64,000 nt of DNA. Origin: Amoebidium appalachense (Eukaryota > Ichthyosporea). Position numbers and translations under genes: made by a program. Below, one piece after another: positions 11,413 to 25,453 of this stretch. The notes beneath the pieces were generated by a model that did no database searches, was not told where the DNA came from, and saw only the letters and a program-made list of their open reading frames with translations. Numbering within the stretch: the stretch's first letter is position 1; every line of letters starts with the position of its first letter. The stretch lies in NCBI GenBank assembly GCA_963693365.1, contig CAVNZM010000016.1, positions 2,170,001-2,234,000 on the forward strand, in the 5' to 3' direction.

Positions 11413-11923
11413 CTCAATTGACAACAGCTTGAAGAGGTTTGTCTACAAGCCCGAGCGTCTTTCAACGAGTCAAGAGATTGCAATCCGAGTCACTCATTGC
11501 AGTTGCTGTTAAGGAGTCAACCCTCCCCCCCTCCCCCCCCCCCCCCCGGCTGCAAACCTGCAAATTTCGTTTACTCGTGAAATCTCAGTCACCAACCCGA
11601 TCACCTGTTGGCGTTATGTACATTTTTTTCGACAACTCAACTCCAGCCCAGCCAGAGCTTCAACTTAACAACATCCATTTTTTCTTGTGCAAATTTGAAA
11701 TCGCGGGGTGTCGATCACATAAACCCCACCTGTTTTCTAATGCAACAAGTAAAAAAAATGCCTGTAAAGACCAACAACTTATAGCAAGTTAGTAGCTTGC
11801 ACCTATGCGACCACCACCAACTTGCACCAAAAGATAAAAAACAACTAACAAACAACCTAAAAAAGCCAAAAAACAACACAAAATCTCCACGATCACGAAA
11901 ATGTGGAAAATTTATGTTTGCGC
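11201..11923. other. 3' flank of the reductase gene, non-coding
   Basis: Contains two homopolymer tracts (about 11380-11412 G, about 11523-11547 C) and unique sequence. I did not find a clear AATAAA on the minus strand for the upstream gene. Confidence 0.4.
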
Positions 11924-12573
11924 TTAGGCTGCCTTCTTGCCGTTGGCCGCAGACGCCTGCTTGCCGCCGGCCTTTGCGCGTGCGATCAGCAGAAGCACGA
12001 GCTCATAGGTGATGACGATCACAAACTCGGGCTTGAGAAGGTGGATCTTGGGCAGGCGGCCTGTGCGTGTGCATGTGTGTGTGTGTGTGTGTACATGTGT
12101 GTTCACACGTGTAATTGTGTGTGCTCGAGCGCATAGGTGACGGTTTTGTCGAATGTTTAAGTATGGTTGTGTTGTGCGTGTGTGTGAAGGGGGGGGGGGG
12201 GGGGGGGGGGTAGTTTATATTAGTACATATGTGTCAAAGAGTATAAAGTACACCTTCATTACGGATAACACAATGCAGATTTTACAGTGCCTACACAAGT
12301 GCATGCATCACACATAGAGCACATCCTCAGTCGGGCCCCAATCATCCAGTCTCCCCCCCCCCCCCCCCCACCACCACCATCCTTTGTGTGCGTGTGTGTT
12401 GGGGGGGGGGGGGGGGGGGGGGGGGAGGGGGGGGGAGGGGGGGGGGGCTCTGAACCTGAGAGGATCTGATTATGTTTATGCCTGTGCCTGTGCTGTGCAA
12501 TATTGCACAAGTTGTAAGACCGGGTGATATCCGGAGTGTGAGTGTGTGTGTGCGTGGGGAGGAAAGAGGAGGA

Positions 12574-12608
<35 letters not shown>

Positions 12609-12729
12609 CCAGTCATAATGTCAGCCCAGCGGGCAAGGAAATCGTTGCCCTTGCGTGCAACAGCGGCAGTAGCTGCATCGATCAGAATGGGGAACCGGTA
12701 GAGAATCTGGCAGATGTTCATGGACCTGT

Positions 12730-12809
<80 letters not shown>

Positions 12810-12876
12810 GTGAGTATAAGTGGGTCTTTTTAGAATGGGTGTTGTGCTCGTGCAGGCACCTGGAAACTTTCATTTC

Positions 12877-12932
<56 letters not shown>

Positions 12933-15055
12933 ACACACACACTCCCCCACCTCACGTTTGCGTTGTGGTGAAGCACCCTGCTGCACTACGAACGACGAGA
13001 TAAAACACAAGTTGGGAAAACTCTTCAGTGGAGAGAAGAAATCATACATAGGAGTGCATGGACTGTTAAGCACATACAACTAGAAACATTAGAGCACCTT
13101 AGGAGACATGAGGAATTGTACTTAAGAATGCAAGGAATGTTAGGCATGAGGAATTGTCCTTAGGAATGCAAGGAATGTTAAGCACATACCACTGGAAGTC
13201 GAAGCCGAACTTGTTCATCCACACATCGTGGTACAGCTTCATGCACTGTTCGCTGTAGTTGCCGGCGCGGATGCACCAGTGGAGATGTTCGGCAGCAATC
13301 TTGCCTCCCTCCATTGCATGGTGAATACCCTCTGCAGGGGGGGGAGGGGGGGGGTTGAGGGGAAGAAAGGGGGAGTGAGGGGGAGGGGGGAGGGGGGAGG
13401 GGACGGATGTGTGGGTTAGAAAGGGGGAATGTGTTTGTGCGAGTGTGAGAGCTTGTGTGTGTACGTGTGTGAATGAGAGAAAGAGAGAGAGAGTGTGTAC
13501 GCGCGTGTTATGTATGTGAGTGAATATGAGTGCGAGTGTGAATGTGAGTGAGAAAGTGAGCGAGTGAGCGAGTGTATGTGTGTGTGTTTGGATAGATGTG
13601 CAAAAAAGAGCGGTGCATGCGCGCGTGTGTAGAAGGGATTGAGATAGGTGTGAGTGTGAGTGTGAGTGTGAGTGTGAGTGTGTGTGTATTGGGAAGGCTG
13701 TGTGTCTCAGTGTGAGATAGGGGTTGTGTACACGAGGTGAAGGCGTGGATGTGCGTGAATGTATTATGGGGTGGAAACGGACGTATCCGCCAGTGGCGCC
13801 ACGGCGCAGCATAGCAGCCGGGGCGCTGCCTCTAAGTGGGATAAATTTATTTGTATGTTTGTATATTTTTATGATAATCATATTTATAATCATATATATT
13901 TGCTCCATATTCAAATTTCATAACATATATTCATAAGTATTATATAAATTTCATACACTTTTACCGCTTTTCAACGATTTTGGAATGTCGCGCAGTGGCT
14001 CAGATCAATCAAGCCAACCAATTAGACAGCAGGAAAGCTTGGTCCTGGGCCCGGTGCCGATGTCGCCACCGGCGGATACGTCCGTTTCCACCCCATAGTG
14101 CATGTGTACAGGTCCACGTTTTTAAGTGCATTTAAGTGCATAAGGGCAACCAATAGAACTACGTGGGGATTTGTGGGGGAATATTGTGGGGCCGGGAGAG
14201 GGGGAGGGGGCTATGTGGTGACTTAAGAGAGAGAAAAAAAAAAGGGGGGGGGGGGGGGGTTCTATGTGGTAAATTTAAGCATATTATGTGGAACATTGGG
14301 CATGCAGGAGGGAGGGCAAGGGGGTTTATATGCGTCAAAAAGTACGAAGTACACAAGAACAAACGGATAACACGATGCAGAATGCAAGCCATACATAAAG
14401 AGCATGCATAAAAATATAGAGCCCATTCTCAGGGGGAGCCCACGTCATCCACACCCGAGTTTCGACCTATTCACCTCGTTAACGAAACCCAACTCAGATA
14501 CTGTTTCACTTGAACATGGCTAGGTCACCCGTCTTGATCAGAGACGAGCAGGGTTGCTTATGCAGGCAAGGGCAGTGGGAAAGGCCGGGGGTTAAAGTTG
14601 CAGCAGTAAGCAGAAGCAAGAAAGGAGAAAGGAGGGGGGGGGGGGGGGGGGGGGGGGGGGTCGTCTCTGTGGTGAACTGGGGGGGGCAAGAAGAAAGGGG
14701 GTTCATTTTGAAATTTCGTACCTCCAGTCATGGGATCAATCATTCCAGCAGCGTCACCGACCAAAATCAGATGCTTGCCATAACTCTTCTTCACACCCCC
14801 CAGGCGCAAGGCGGCCGTTTTCATTGGCTCAATCTTGGCGTTGGGGCCCAGGGCCTTGGACACGTTGGGGTCGTCGGTGATGAGATAGTCGTGCCAGTAC
14901 TTCTGTTTGTCCATGGGCACCTGTACGTGTGTGTGTAGGTGTGCGTGTACGTGTGTGTAGGTGAGTGCTTGTGTATGTGTAGGTGTGTGTGTGTGTGTGG
15001 AAAAGGGGTAGGGAGGGAGGGAGGGAGGGAGGGAGGGAGGCGGGGCGGGGCGGGG

Positions 15056-15088
<33 letters not shown>

Positions 15089-15199
15089 AATGTGAGATGT
15101 ATGTGCATAATTGTGAGTGTGGCAATACTTTCGCTTGTCCATGGGAACCTGTACGTGTGTGTATGTGTGTACGCGTAAGCGTGCATGCGTGCGTGTTAG

Positions 15200-15230
<31 letters not shown>

Positions 15231-15371
15231 AGGGGGGGAAGTATGTGTGGGCGGATGTGCGTCAATGCGCCGATTTACACGTGTTCTCATATGCGCAGGT
15301 ATAATCTCTCTCTGTGTGTCAATGCTAAGTGGGGGCGAGCCTTGTGTGTGTGTGTGGGTGTTCTACGGCCT

Positions 15372-15404
<33 letters not shown>

Positions 15405-15405
15405 A

Positions 15406-15437
<32 letters not shown>

Positions 15438-15949
15438 GGGGATGGGATGGGATTCAAAGGTGACAACCATGGAAGCAGAGACATTGCCAAACCAAAAATT
15501 CAAGGGAGGAGGTAACGTACATTGGGGTTACCAGGGATCAAAAAGCAAACACAAAAATACGAGAATAACGTACGTTCGGGTTACCAAGGATCAAAATTTT
15601 AAACCGCAAAAATAAGGAATAACGCAAATAACGTCCTTTGCGGCTACCAGGATTCAAATTAACACCACAAAAATACGGGAATAACGAAAAACTTACGTTG
15701 GGGTTACCGGGAATCAGGTAGCAGCAGTAGTTGAGTTCACCGTTGGGGTGACGGAACAGAGCGGCATAGCCTGGCAGGAGGTCCTTGTTGTAGAACACGA
15801 CACCATCGGCCTTGAAGTTGTGGCTGTCTCCCTCCACAAACGCACGCGAGCACGTGCCCTGTACGTGTACGTGTACGTGTGTACGTGTGTGTACGTGTAC
15901 AGTATGTGTGTTTTGGACGTGTGCCCGCCCGCATGCGTTTTGTACGTCT

Positions 15950-15986
<37 letters not shown>

Positions 15987-16163
15987 CGTGTGTGTGGGGC
16001 AGGCACTGATGCGGCGGAGGAAGGGGGGGGGGGGGGGGGGGGATAAGGAGGGGGAGGAGGAATATGGGAAGGGGTGCTAAGTGCTAGGGCATGTGTGTGC
16101 GGTGTTACTGGTGGCCTCGGGAGAGGGGCGGTGGGGGGGGGGGGGGGGGGGGGGGGGAGGGGG

Positions 16164-16218
<55 letters not shown>

Positions 16219-16747
16219 GGGGGGGGGGGGGGGGGGTAGATATGGTGGTGGGCTAAAAGAATTTGCTATACATGGGAATGGCGGGGAGAAACGAGGGAAA
16301 GCGTACAGATATAAAGCGAATGTTGATGAAAAAGATATGCATTTAAAGGAGTGGGTGAAAGGGAGAGTTGTTGGCTGTGGTTCGCACCGAAGGTGCCATT
16401 ACGCGTGTGTTCATGCATCCGCACGTGTGTGCAAACGGTACTCAGTAAACTTTAGCCAAACCGGTTGTCCTGTCGAAACCATGGCCATAAAGCAAAGAGG
16501 GGGAAGGGGTAATGCACACATGTGTGTATGTGTGTGTGCATGTACATGTGCATGTGTGTGTGGCGCCGCGCGTGTTCTCCCCCCCCCCCCCCCCTTTTTT
16601 TTTTGGAGGGGGGAGGGGGGGGGGGGGAGGGTCTTTATTGTTACCTGTGGAGGTTCAGTGATGTATCCAAGTTTAGTGGCCAGACCGGAGGTGGCACCGT
16701 CGGCACACACAAGCACACGGGCCTTAACCGTCTCACCAGTGCCCTCC

Positions 16748-16780
<33 letters not shown>

Positions 16781-17367
16781 GTGTGTGTAAGAGAGAGACA
16801 GAAATGAGAGACAGAGAGAGAGAGTGTGTGTGTGTGTGCGTGTATGTAAGGATGAGAAAGAGAGAGGGCGGGAGGGAGGGGGGGGGGGGGGGGGGAGGAG
16901 GGGGAAGAGTGAGAGAGAGAGAGAGTGAGTGAGAGAGAGAGAGGGCGAGTATGTGCATTATTGAAAGGTGAAGTCCACACCACGGGTGAAACACCCGGGG
17001 TGGGGGAGGGGGAGGGGGGAGGGGGGAAGGGAGGAAGCTTGTCAGTGAATCGCACATCACAAACACAATTAACATAAACACTTACACGGTATGCTCAGAA
17101 CTTGATCATTAGGAAGTATTTTTTCAGCGTCATGTCGCCATCAAACTAGGATTATAGACTTCAGAGCACATCAAAACCACACGACCTTGTCGCTCACACA
17201 AAACTCACACCCGCCAGAACAAAAGGAACCTGTCTTCTAACCCCCCCCCCCCCCCCCCTCTCACACTCGCACACACCACCACCAACCACCTTTCTCTCAC
17301 CCCTTGCATCCCTTTGACCCCATATACTTATTCCCACTGCTCTTCCCCCGTCGTTTAAATAAATAAC

Positions 17368-17398
<31 letters not shown>

Positions 17399-17583
17399 AT
17401 ATACAAACCCGGCCATTTTTCTTTCCTAACACGAGGATGCAATCTGCGCGATTAACGTGTACTTACCAAAGCCCAACATAACTTCTCCACCCACTTTCCA
17501 CACACACACACACACAACACACTCAGTTACCTACCTCCCAACCACACATTAGCAATGACCTCCCCCCCCGCGCCATCCCCGTC

Positions 17584-17615
<32 letters not shown>

Positions 17616-17812
17616 TCTCTCCCGAGACCTATCGTCGATCCGCCGTTCTCCCCTCCCCCCTCCTCTCCGCCCCTTCTTCCACACACCCACCCACCCACCC
17701 ACTGTGACACAGACAGACGCAGACACACCCACCCACCCATACAGGTGCACACCCACCTACCCATCCAAAACCTCCCCTCCCCCCCCTAACCACTCACACC
17801 TACCTCCATCGA

Positions 17813-17855
<43 letters not shown>

Positions 17856-18273
17856 AAAAAAACCCACCCACCTTAGTAACAGTCCATAGCCCCGTAGCAT
17901 CATCGAACTTTGCCGTGTCGACTGCCCAGTTCTCCTTCAGATCCACGCCTTCCTTCTGGGCCCTTCTGGCAATTGCTTCGTCCAATAGCGTGCGCTTGAT
18001 GGCGAGAGCCGCGGGAATTTGGCCCAAAACCTCGTGACTGCGACCGACAAAGCTGATGCCTCCGGGGCTCACAAGTCCGCCGCTATCGGCCTGTGTGTCG
18101 GTTTTTAATTTTAGTTGAAGTATAGAATATGGGTGTTAGGTTTTAATGGTGTTCATTGTAGGCGACGATGTTTGTCGTGCTTGATCAAAGGGGGTTAGAA
18201 GCCTGGGGGAGGGGGGGGGGGGGGGGGGGGGGAGGGGGGGGAGGAGAGAGAGGGGGGGAGGAGGGGGGGGGAG

Positions 18274-18335
<62 letters not shown>

Positions 18336-19151
18336 ACGGAGAGATGGACAGATGGAAAAGTCGGGGTTGTGAGATACCGATGGGGCAGGAAATGGCCTCT
18401 GCACACGGAAGGGGGAGGGGGATGCGGGCGGGAGGGCCGATGAGGGAAAAGGGGAGAGAGAGGGGTGTGTGAGTGTGTGAGTGTGTGTGCGTGTGGGGAT
18501 GTGCAATAGCAACAGAGGTGATGGTTGATGGTTGATATCTGCGTAAATCTGCACACGGACCTGAAAGGGCACGAGTGTGTGTGTCTGTGTGTTTGGAGTG
18601 GAGAAGGGGGGCGGGGGGGGGGGGGGGGGGGGGGGAGGGGGGGGAGAGGAAGGGGGGGGGAAGAGAGAAGGTGGGGAGGGGCAAGGGGGAAGGGGGAGGG
18701 GGGAGGGGGGAGGGGAGAGAGAGAGAGAGAGCAAGAGAGAGAGAGAGAGAGAGAGAGAGGAGGAACTATAGGATCCAATAAATGGAAACTTGTACAACAT
18801 ATTCTCAGTGGGGAGGAGGGGGTTGGGGGAAGAGCGGGGGTAACTGATTTGATGGGGGGAAGGGGAAGGGGGGTGGGTGGGTGGGGGGGGGGGGGGGGGG
18901 GGGGCAACGATAAGACATCTGCTCTGATGAATAATTCACAGCGTACTATGGGGGTTGGGGGGGAGGGAGGGGGGAGTCAGGGCCCGGGGAGGGGGGGGGG
19001 GGGGGGGAGGGGGGAGAAACGGGATGTGAGAGGGAGTCGGTAGGTGAATGGGGTGCAGTGTGTGTGTTAGTGTGTGTGTACGTGTGCAACTTTGTTTTCT
19101 TTTTTGGTGCATGGGTGGGTTAATGGGAGTGTGGGGAGGGGTGGGGAATGG

Positions 19152-19191
<40 letters not shown>

Positions 19192-19591
19192 AGGCCGGGA
19201 GTGGGAAGAGGAGGAGGGGCGGGGGGGGGGGGGGGGGGGGGGGGGGATACGTACAACGTGGGCCTTGTTCTGATCGATCAGATCGCGGTAGATGCCCATA
19301 TCCATCAGAATTTCAATCGCAATCTTGCACACGGCATCACCGCAGTACTTGTCACGGGGGAACTGCTTCTTCTCAAGAATGGCAACTACGGCAAAGAAGA
19401 CACGAGAACAAGTAAGTTACATGAACCAGGTAATAGTGAAAGGTTATAAAATAAATGGGGGCAAAAAAGGGTAAAAGGGACAAGCAACACGGGGGGAAGA
19501 TGTGGTGGTAAACTGCGCAGGGAGGATGGGGGGAATGAAGCGATCCAGCGGGGGGGGGGGGGGGGGAGGGGTGGAGGCAGGAACGTGGGGG

Positions 19592-19639
<48 letters not shown>

Positions 19640-20010
19640 GTGGGATAAAACGCTAAAGACGCAAGGCAGCTTAAGAGGTGATATATTGGGAAGGCCCAAC
19701 GGCAGCGACAGGCGCGGGGAGGGAGGTTTTGTGTAATTATGTGGGAGGGAAAAGCAGTGTGTGTATGTGTGGTGTGAATGTGTGTGTGTGTGTGTGTGTG
19801 TGCAGGGATATTAAAAAGGTATCACACACAATAAGGAGAAAGGGGGGAGGTGGCGGTGGCCGGGAACGGGGCGGTGGGAGGGGGAGGGGAAAGGGGGAAA
19901 GGGGGGAAGGAGACATACCCTTGTTGTGCTTCTGTGCGAGGTAGAAGCCACAGGTCGAGCCGGAGGGACCACCGCCAACAATCACGACATCATAGAAGTC
20001 ACGGTCCTTG

Positions 20011-20079
<69 letters not shown>

Positions 20080-20631
20080 GGGGAGGGGGGAGGGGGGGGG
20101 GGAGGGGTAAGAATATGCTACCAATACCAAGTACGACGTACACATTCACGACGGACAGAACAATGTCATTAATTTGCAAAGTGTGTGTGTCTGTTTGGGG
20201 GGGGGGGGGAGGGGGGGGGGGAGAGAGAAGTGTAAAGCGCTGTGAGAGGGAGAGGGTGGGGTCAGTGTCGTGCCTGTGATTGAGATGGTAAAAAAGGATT
20301 TACGTGCTCTTGTGAGAATGAGCAGCGGACGGTAAGAAGTGGATGGGGTATGGTTGTATGTAAGTATGTGGTGGACCTGTTGGGTTGGGGGACTTTGGGG
20401 AGGAGACGGAGACGGAGAGTGAGAGGAGGAGGTGAAGGGAGGAAGGTGTTTGTGTGTGTGTGTGGGGGGGGGGGGGGGGGGGGGGGGGAGGTGGGGAGGA
20501 AGGGGGGCATTTACAGTGGCATCGTCCTTGTACTCGCAAGGGAAATCCATAGGTGACGGGGGTGGCTCCGCGAACACATACTTGCGGATGAACCACACCG
20601 CCGCAATGACGAGGGCAATGAGGGCCAACAT
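11924..20631 (-). CDS. membrane-anchored FAD-dependent geranylgeranyl reductase family protein
   Basis: Ten exons: 20631-20515, 20012-19919, 19385-19255, 18090-17872, 16746-16645, 15858-15697, 14920-14722, 13331-13190, 12725-12610, 12060-11924. All introns are GT-AG, phases agree, giving 472 aa and TAA. The ATG is in a strong context (gccaccATG). Residues 2-20 (LALIALVIAAVWF) form an N-terminal membrane anchor. The FAD dinucleotide fold is DVVIVGGGPSGSTCG (about 47-61), followed by LEKKQFPRDKYCGDAV. The second FAD motif GDAAGMIDPMTGEGI starts at about 330, then HHAMEGG. This is the layout of the FixC/geranylgeranyl reductase family, which saturates isoprenoid chains of lipids or quinones. The substrate cannot be read from sequence. 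A hydrophobic stretch (FVIVITYELVLLLIA) near the C-terminus may be a second membrane segment, followed by a Lys-rich tail. It lacks a plastid-like transit region. A related FAD monooxygenase role is the alternative. Confidence 0.93.
12211..12346 (+). repeat. dispersed G-flanked repeat, copy
   Basis: Follows a G-run at 12189-12210 and lies in intron 9 of the reductase gene, antisense to it. Shares aaagtacaccttcattacgg, ataacacaatgcagatttt and agagcacatcctcag with the family. Confidence 0.75.
13050..13195 (-). repeat. duplicated 5' splice-site segment of reductase exon 8
   Basis: The end of exon 8 and its donor (gene sense tg|gtatgtgcttaacattcc) is followed downstream in the intron by two diverged copies of the same segment. 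One of them retains gtatgtgcttaacagtcc. Confidence 0.75.
13767..14095. mobile_element. complete TA-flanked MITE
   Basis: A 329-bp element with terminal inverted repeats of about 25-35 bp starting tggggtggaaacggacgtat, flanked by TA on both sides. The interior is AT-rich and non-coding. TA duplication and terminal structure fit non-autonomous Tc1/mariner-type elements. It sits in intron 7 of the reductase gene. Related pieces are at 6144-6370 and 11164-11200. Confidence 0.88.
14325..14626 (+). repeat. dispersed G-flanked repeat, long form
   Basis: About 300 bp, nearly identical to 62543-62846. The first third is the common core (aaaaagtacgaagtacacaa, ggataacacgatgcagaatg). The rest extends through cgttaacgaaa, cagatactgtttcacttgaa and gatcagagacgagcagggtt. 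Because two copies match over the full length, this is likely the full element, of which most others are shorter. It ends next to a poly-G tract and lies in intron 7 of the reductase gene. Confidence 0.85.
15122..15163 (-). repeat. partial copy of reductase exon 7 start with its acceptor
   Basis: In gene sense it reads gtacag|gttcccatggacaagc, against gtacag|gtgcccatggacaaac at the true exon (14920). It would encode VPMDKRKYC instead of VPMDKQKYW and then drifts into non-coding sequence. The acceptor AG is intact. Confidence 0.8.
15514..15715 (-). repeat. tandem copies of reductase exon 6 end and donor
   Basis: The 3' end of exon 6 (LIPGNPN plus donor) and about 30 bp of intron recur three more times in the intron at 53-63 bp spacing. 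In gene sense the copies read atcctggtagcc, atccttggtaacccgaac and atccctggtaaccccaat. The last two keep gtacgt directly after the PGNPN-like codons. The frame from exon 6 stays open through the first two copies. Confidence 0.85.
20108..20170 (+). repeat. dispersed G-flanked repeat, short copy
   Basis: Truncated copy in intron 1 of the reductase gene, directly after a G-rich tract. Shares agtacgacgtacacattcac, gacggacagaacaatg and ttgcaaag with the family. Confidence 0.6.
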
Positions 20632-22801
<2,170 letters not shown>

Positions 22802-23338
22802 ATGGGGCCCAAAATACCTGCGGGCCCCTCCCGGCCTCCTCCTGTTGCAAGTTCAACTGGTCAGGCAGACCGTAGATACAGGCAGCTGCAACCTTCACAA
22901 CGCACTATAGGGGATTTCTTGCCCGTTTTTCTCGGAGGGAAAGTTAATAAACCCGAGAAAACGGGCATGACAACACACCCACGCCCCTCACGTCAGGTAT
23001 CCGACCAGGACAAGGAATCAGATTGCTCACCATCACGAATTAGGTCATCCATAAACACCATTAGTTCAAATGACGGAAACGAATCCAGCCCCTTAGCAGA
23101 TCTAGAAGGGCCTTTTTCCCCTGCACGCACACACAGTGCAAGCAAATCAAGCTCCGAGATTCACACCCCTAATAGAGACCCACACACGACCGCGCCCACA
23201 GCCAAATCACCATCCCCCGCAATCACCCCGCCATCAGCCAAACCACCAATCCCCCAACGCAAATCCACACCCGCAGCCCAAACTTCGACCCCACCACGCA
23301 AATCCACACCGGTACCCACAGCCCAACCACCGACCCGT
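22802..23338 (+). CDS. Ser/Pro/Thr-rich ORF of unknown function, 3' end lost in TG repeat
   Basis: ATG-initiated open frame of about 179 codons before it enters a TG microsatellite. It starts MGPKIPAGPSRPPPVASS, then is rich in Ser, Pro, Thr, Lys and Asp (SSNDGNESSPLADLEGP, TPPRKSTPVPTAQPP). Composition is unlike the adjacent repeats and codon use looks protein-like, but there is no recognisable domain. It could be the disordered N-terminus of a nuclear protein, or a retroelement first ORF. No stop or donor is certain. It may simply be a chance frame. Confidence 0.35.
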
Positions 23339-23656
23339 GTGTGTGTGTGTGTATGTGTTTGTTTGTGTGAGTGTGTGTGTGTGTGTGTGTGCAGTGTGCG
23401 TGCAGTGTATGTGTATGTGTGTGTGTGTGTGTGTGTGTACATGATGCCAGTGTGTGTGTGACGGTGTGTACATGTGTATGTGTGTTTGTCAGGGCTGATC
23501 AGTACGGGGGACGGGCGTGTACATGTGTGTGTGTATCATGATGTGTGTGTATGCCATGATGTTTGATACGGTGTGTGTCAGTGTGTGTGTACGGTGTGTG
23601 TCACAGTGTGTGTGTGTGTGTCTGTGTGTGTGTCTGTGGTGTGTGTGTGTGTGTGT

Positions 23657-23694
<38 letters not shown>

Positions 23695-23750
23695 TGTGTG
23701 TGTGCGTCACGGTCACAGTGTGTGTGTGTCACGTGTGTTTGTTTGTGTGT

Positions 23751-23809
<59 letters not shown>

Positions 23810-24204
23810 TGTGTGTGCGTGTACGTGAGTGTGTGTGTGCATGTGTGTGTGTGTGTTAACGTGTGTACATATGTGTATGTCAGTCAGTCACGGTGGGTGT
23901 GTGTTACAGTGTGTGGCGAGCGTGTACGTGTGGTGTGTGTGGATGGGTGGGTGGGTGTATGTGTGTGTGCTCTGTGTGTGTGTCACGTGTGTGTACTAGT
24001 ATGGCAGTGTGTGACGGTGTGTGCCGGTGTGTACGCTTGTACAACACTGTGTGTGTGTGCCACAGTGTCACGTCCGTGAGTATATACCATATGTGTGCCG
24101 TGTACATGTGTGTCTGTGTACGTGTGGGCCGGAGTACTAGCTGTGTGCGTGTCTGTGTACGTGTGTGTGTGTGTGTGCCACGGTGTGTGAAGGTGTGTGT
24201 GTGT

Positions 24205-24236
<32 letters not shown>

Positions 24237-24442
24237 CGTTGCCACACGCGCACAAGCGCACACGTGCACGTGCACACACAACTTTTCACACACATGCACA
24301 CAAACACACACGCGTGGACACACACACACACACCGCGCATACAAAAACAAACGGCACCGCACACAGGCACACACGCGCATGCGCACGCACGGGCACACAC
24401 ACACACACACAAGTACACATGCGCACACATCGCGCGCGCATG

Positions 24443-24473
<31 letters not shown>

Positions 24474-24615
24474 ACATGTACACACACACACGCACACACA
24501 CACACACACACATGTACACAGACACATGTCCACACACTGTCACACACACACACGCACACACACACACACAGTAACACACAGTACGCACACACACATACAC
24601 ACACGAACACACGTG

Positions 24616-24686
<71 letters not shown>

Positions 24687-24690
24687 GCAC

Positions 24691-24729
<39 letters not shown>

Positions 24730-24815
24730 TACAGGCACGCACACACATACACGGACGCACACATAGCACACACACACACACACCGTGGCACACACACACA
24801 CACAGGTGGCGCCAC
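23339..24815. repeat. 1.5-kb TG block switching to CA
   Basis: TG-rich up to about 24236, then CA-rich up to 24815, with the switch at tcgttgccacacgcgcac. Interruptions such as gtcacggt and cacgcgcgc are frequent. Overall it forms a very long imperfect inverted repeat with Z-DNA potential. Confidence 0.9.
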
Positions 24816-25340
24816 TACTTTGGAATATCCGTATCATTTGATGCCTATATACGTATGATATCATGGTTTACCACATGTGTTGTGTTATAATACGCAGCCA
24901 TATGCATGGGGGCCGGGCGGGCCGGGGGGGGGGGGGGATAACCATGTCTTACCATGAAACCTCGGGAGGCTTACCATGAACCGAAATGTTGTTGGTATTT
25001 TCAAATGTTTCTGGGTATTTGTTACCGTAAAAACGGGGTTATGGTCGGGCTTGCCCCAAATGTCATTAAGTTGAAATTGTGTCACAGAAGCGGAAATACA
25101 GCGGGAAAGATGCGGAATTATGCCGACTGAGCGGAAATACAGTTGGGGTTTACGCTGTTTACTCGAGGCAAAGAGAACCAGTCTCAGGTAGGGGGGGGGG
25201 GGGGTTTGCTCGGAATATCCCCTCAGCGGTATATCATGATCACGTACATAGATGTCGGGTGGTGACTATATATCAGGGTTTACTTTCTCTACGAGACACC
25301 ATAAAGACTACAAGGAGAAATCAATTAGTTGGGGTTCCCC

Positions 25341-25342
<2 letters not shown>

Positions 25343-25378
<36 letters not shown>

Positions 25379-25410
25379 GGGCTCCCCTCGGGACACTCGG
25401 TATCAGCTGG

Positions 25411-25453
<43 letters not shown>

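Noticed and set aside
11924-20631. Assignment as electron-transfer flavoprotein:ubiquinone oxidoreductase
   Set aside because: No iron-sulphur cluster cysteines at the C-terminus and the protein is too short; FAD motifs and length fit the geranylgeranyl reductase family better.
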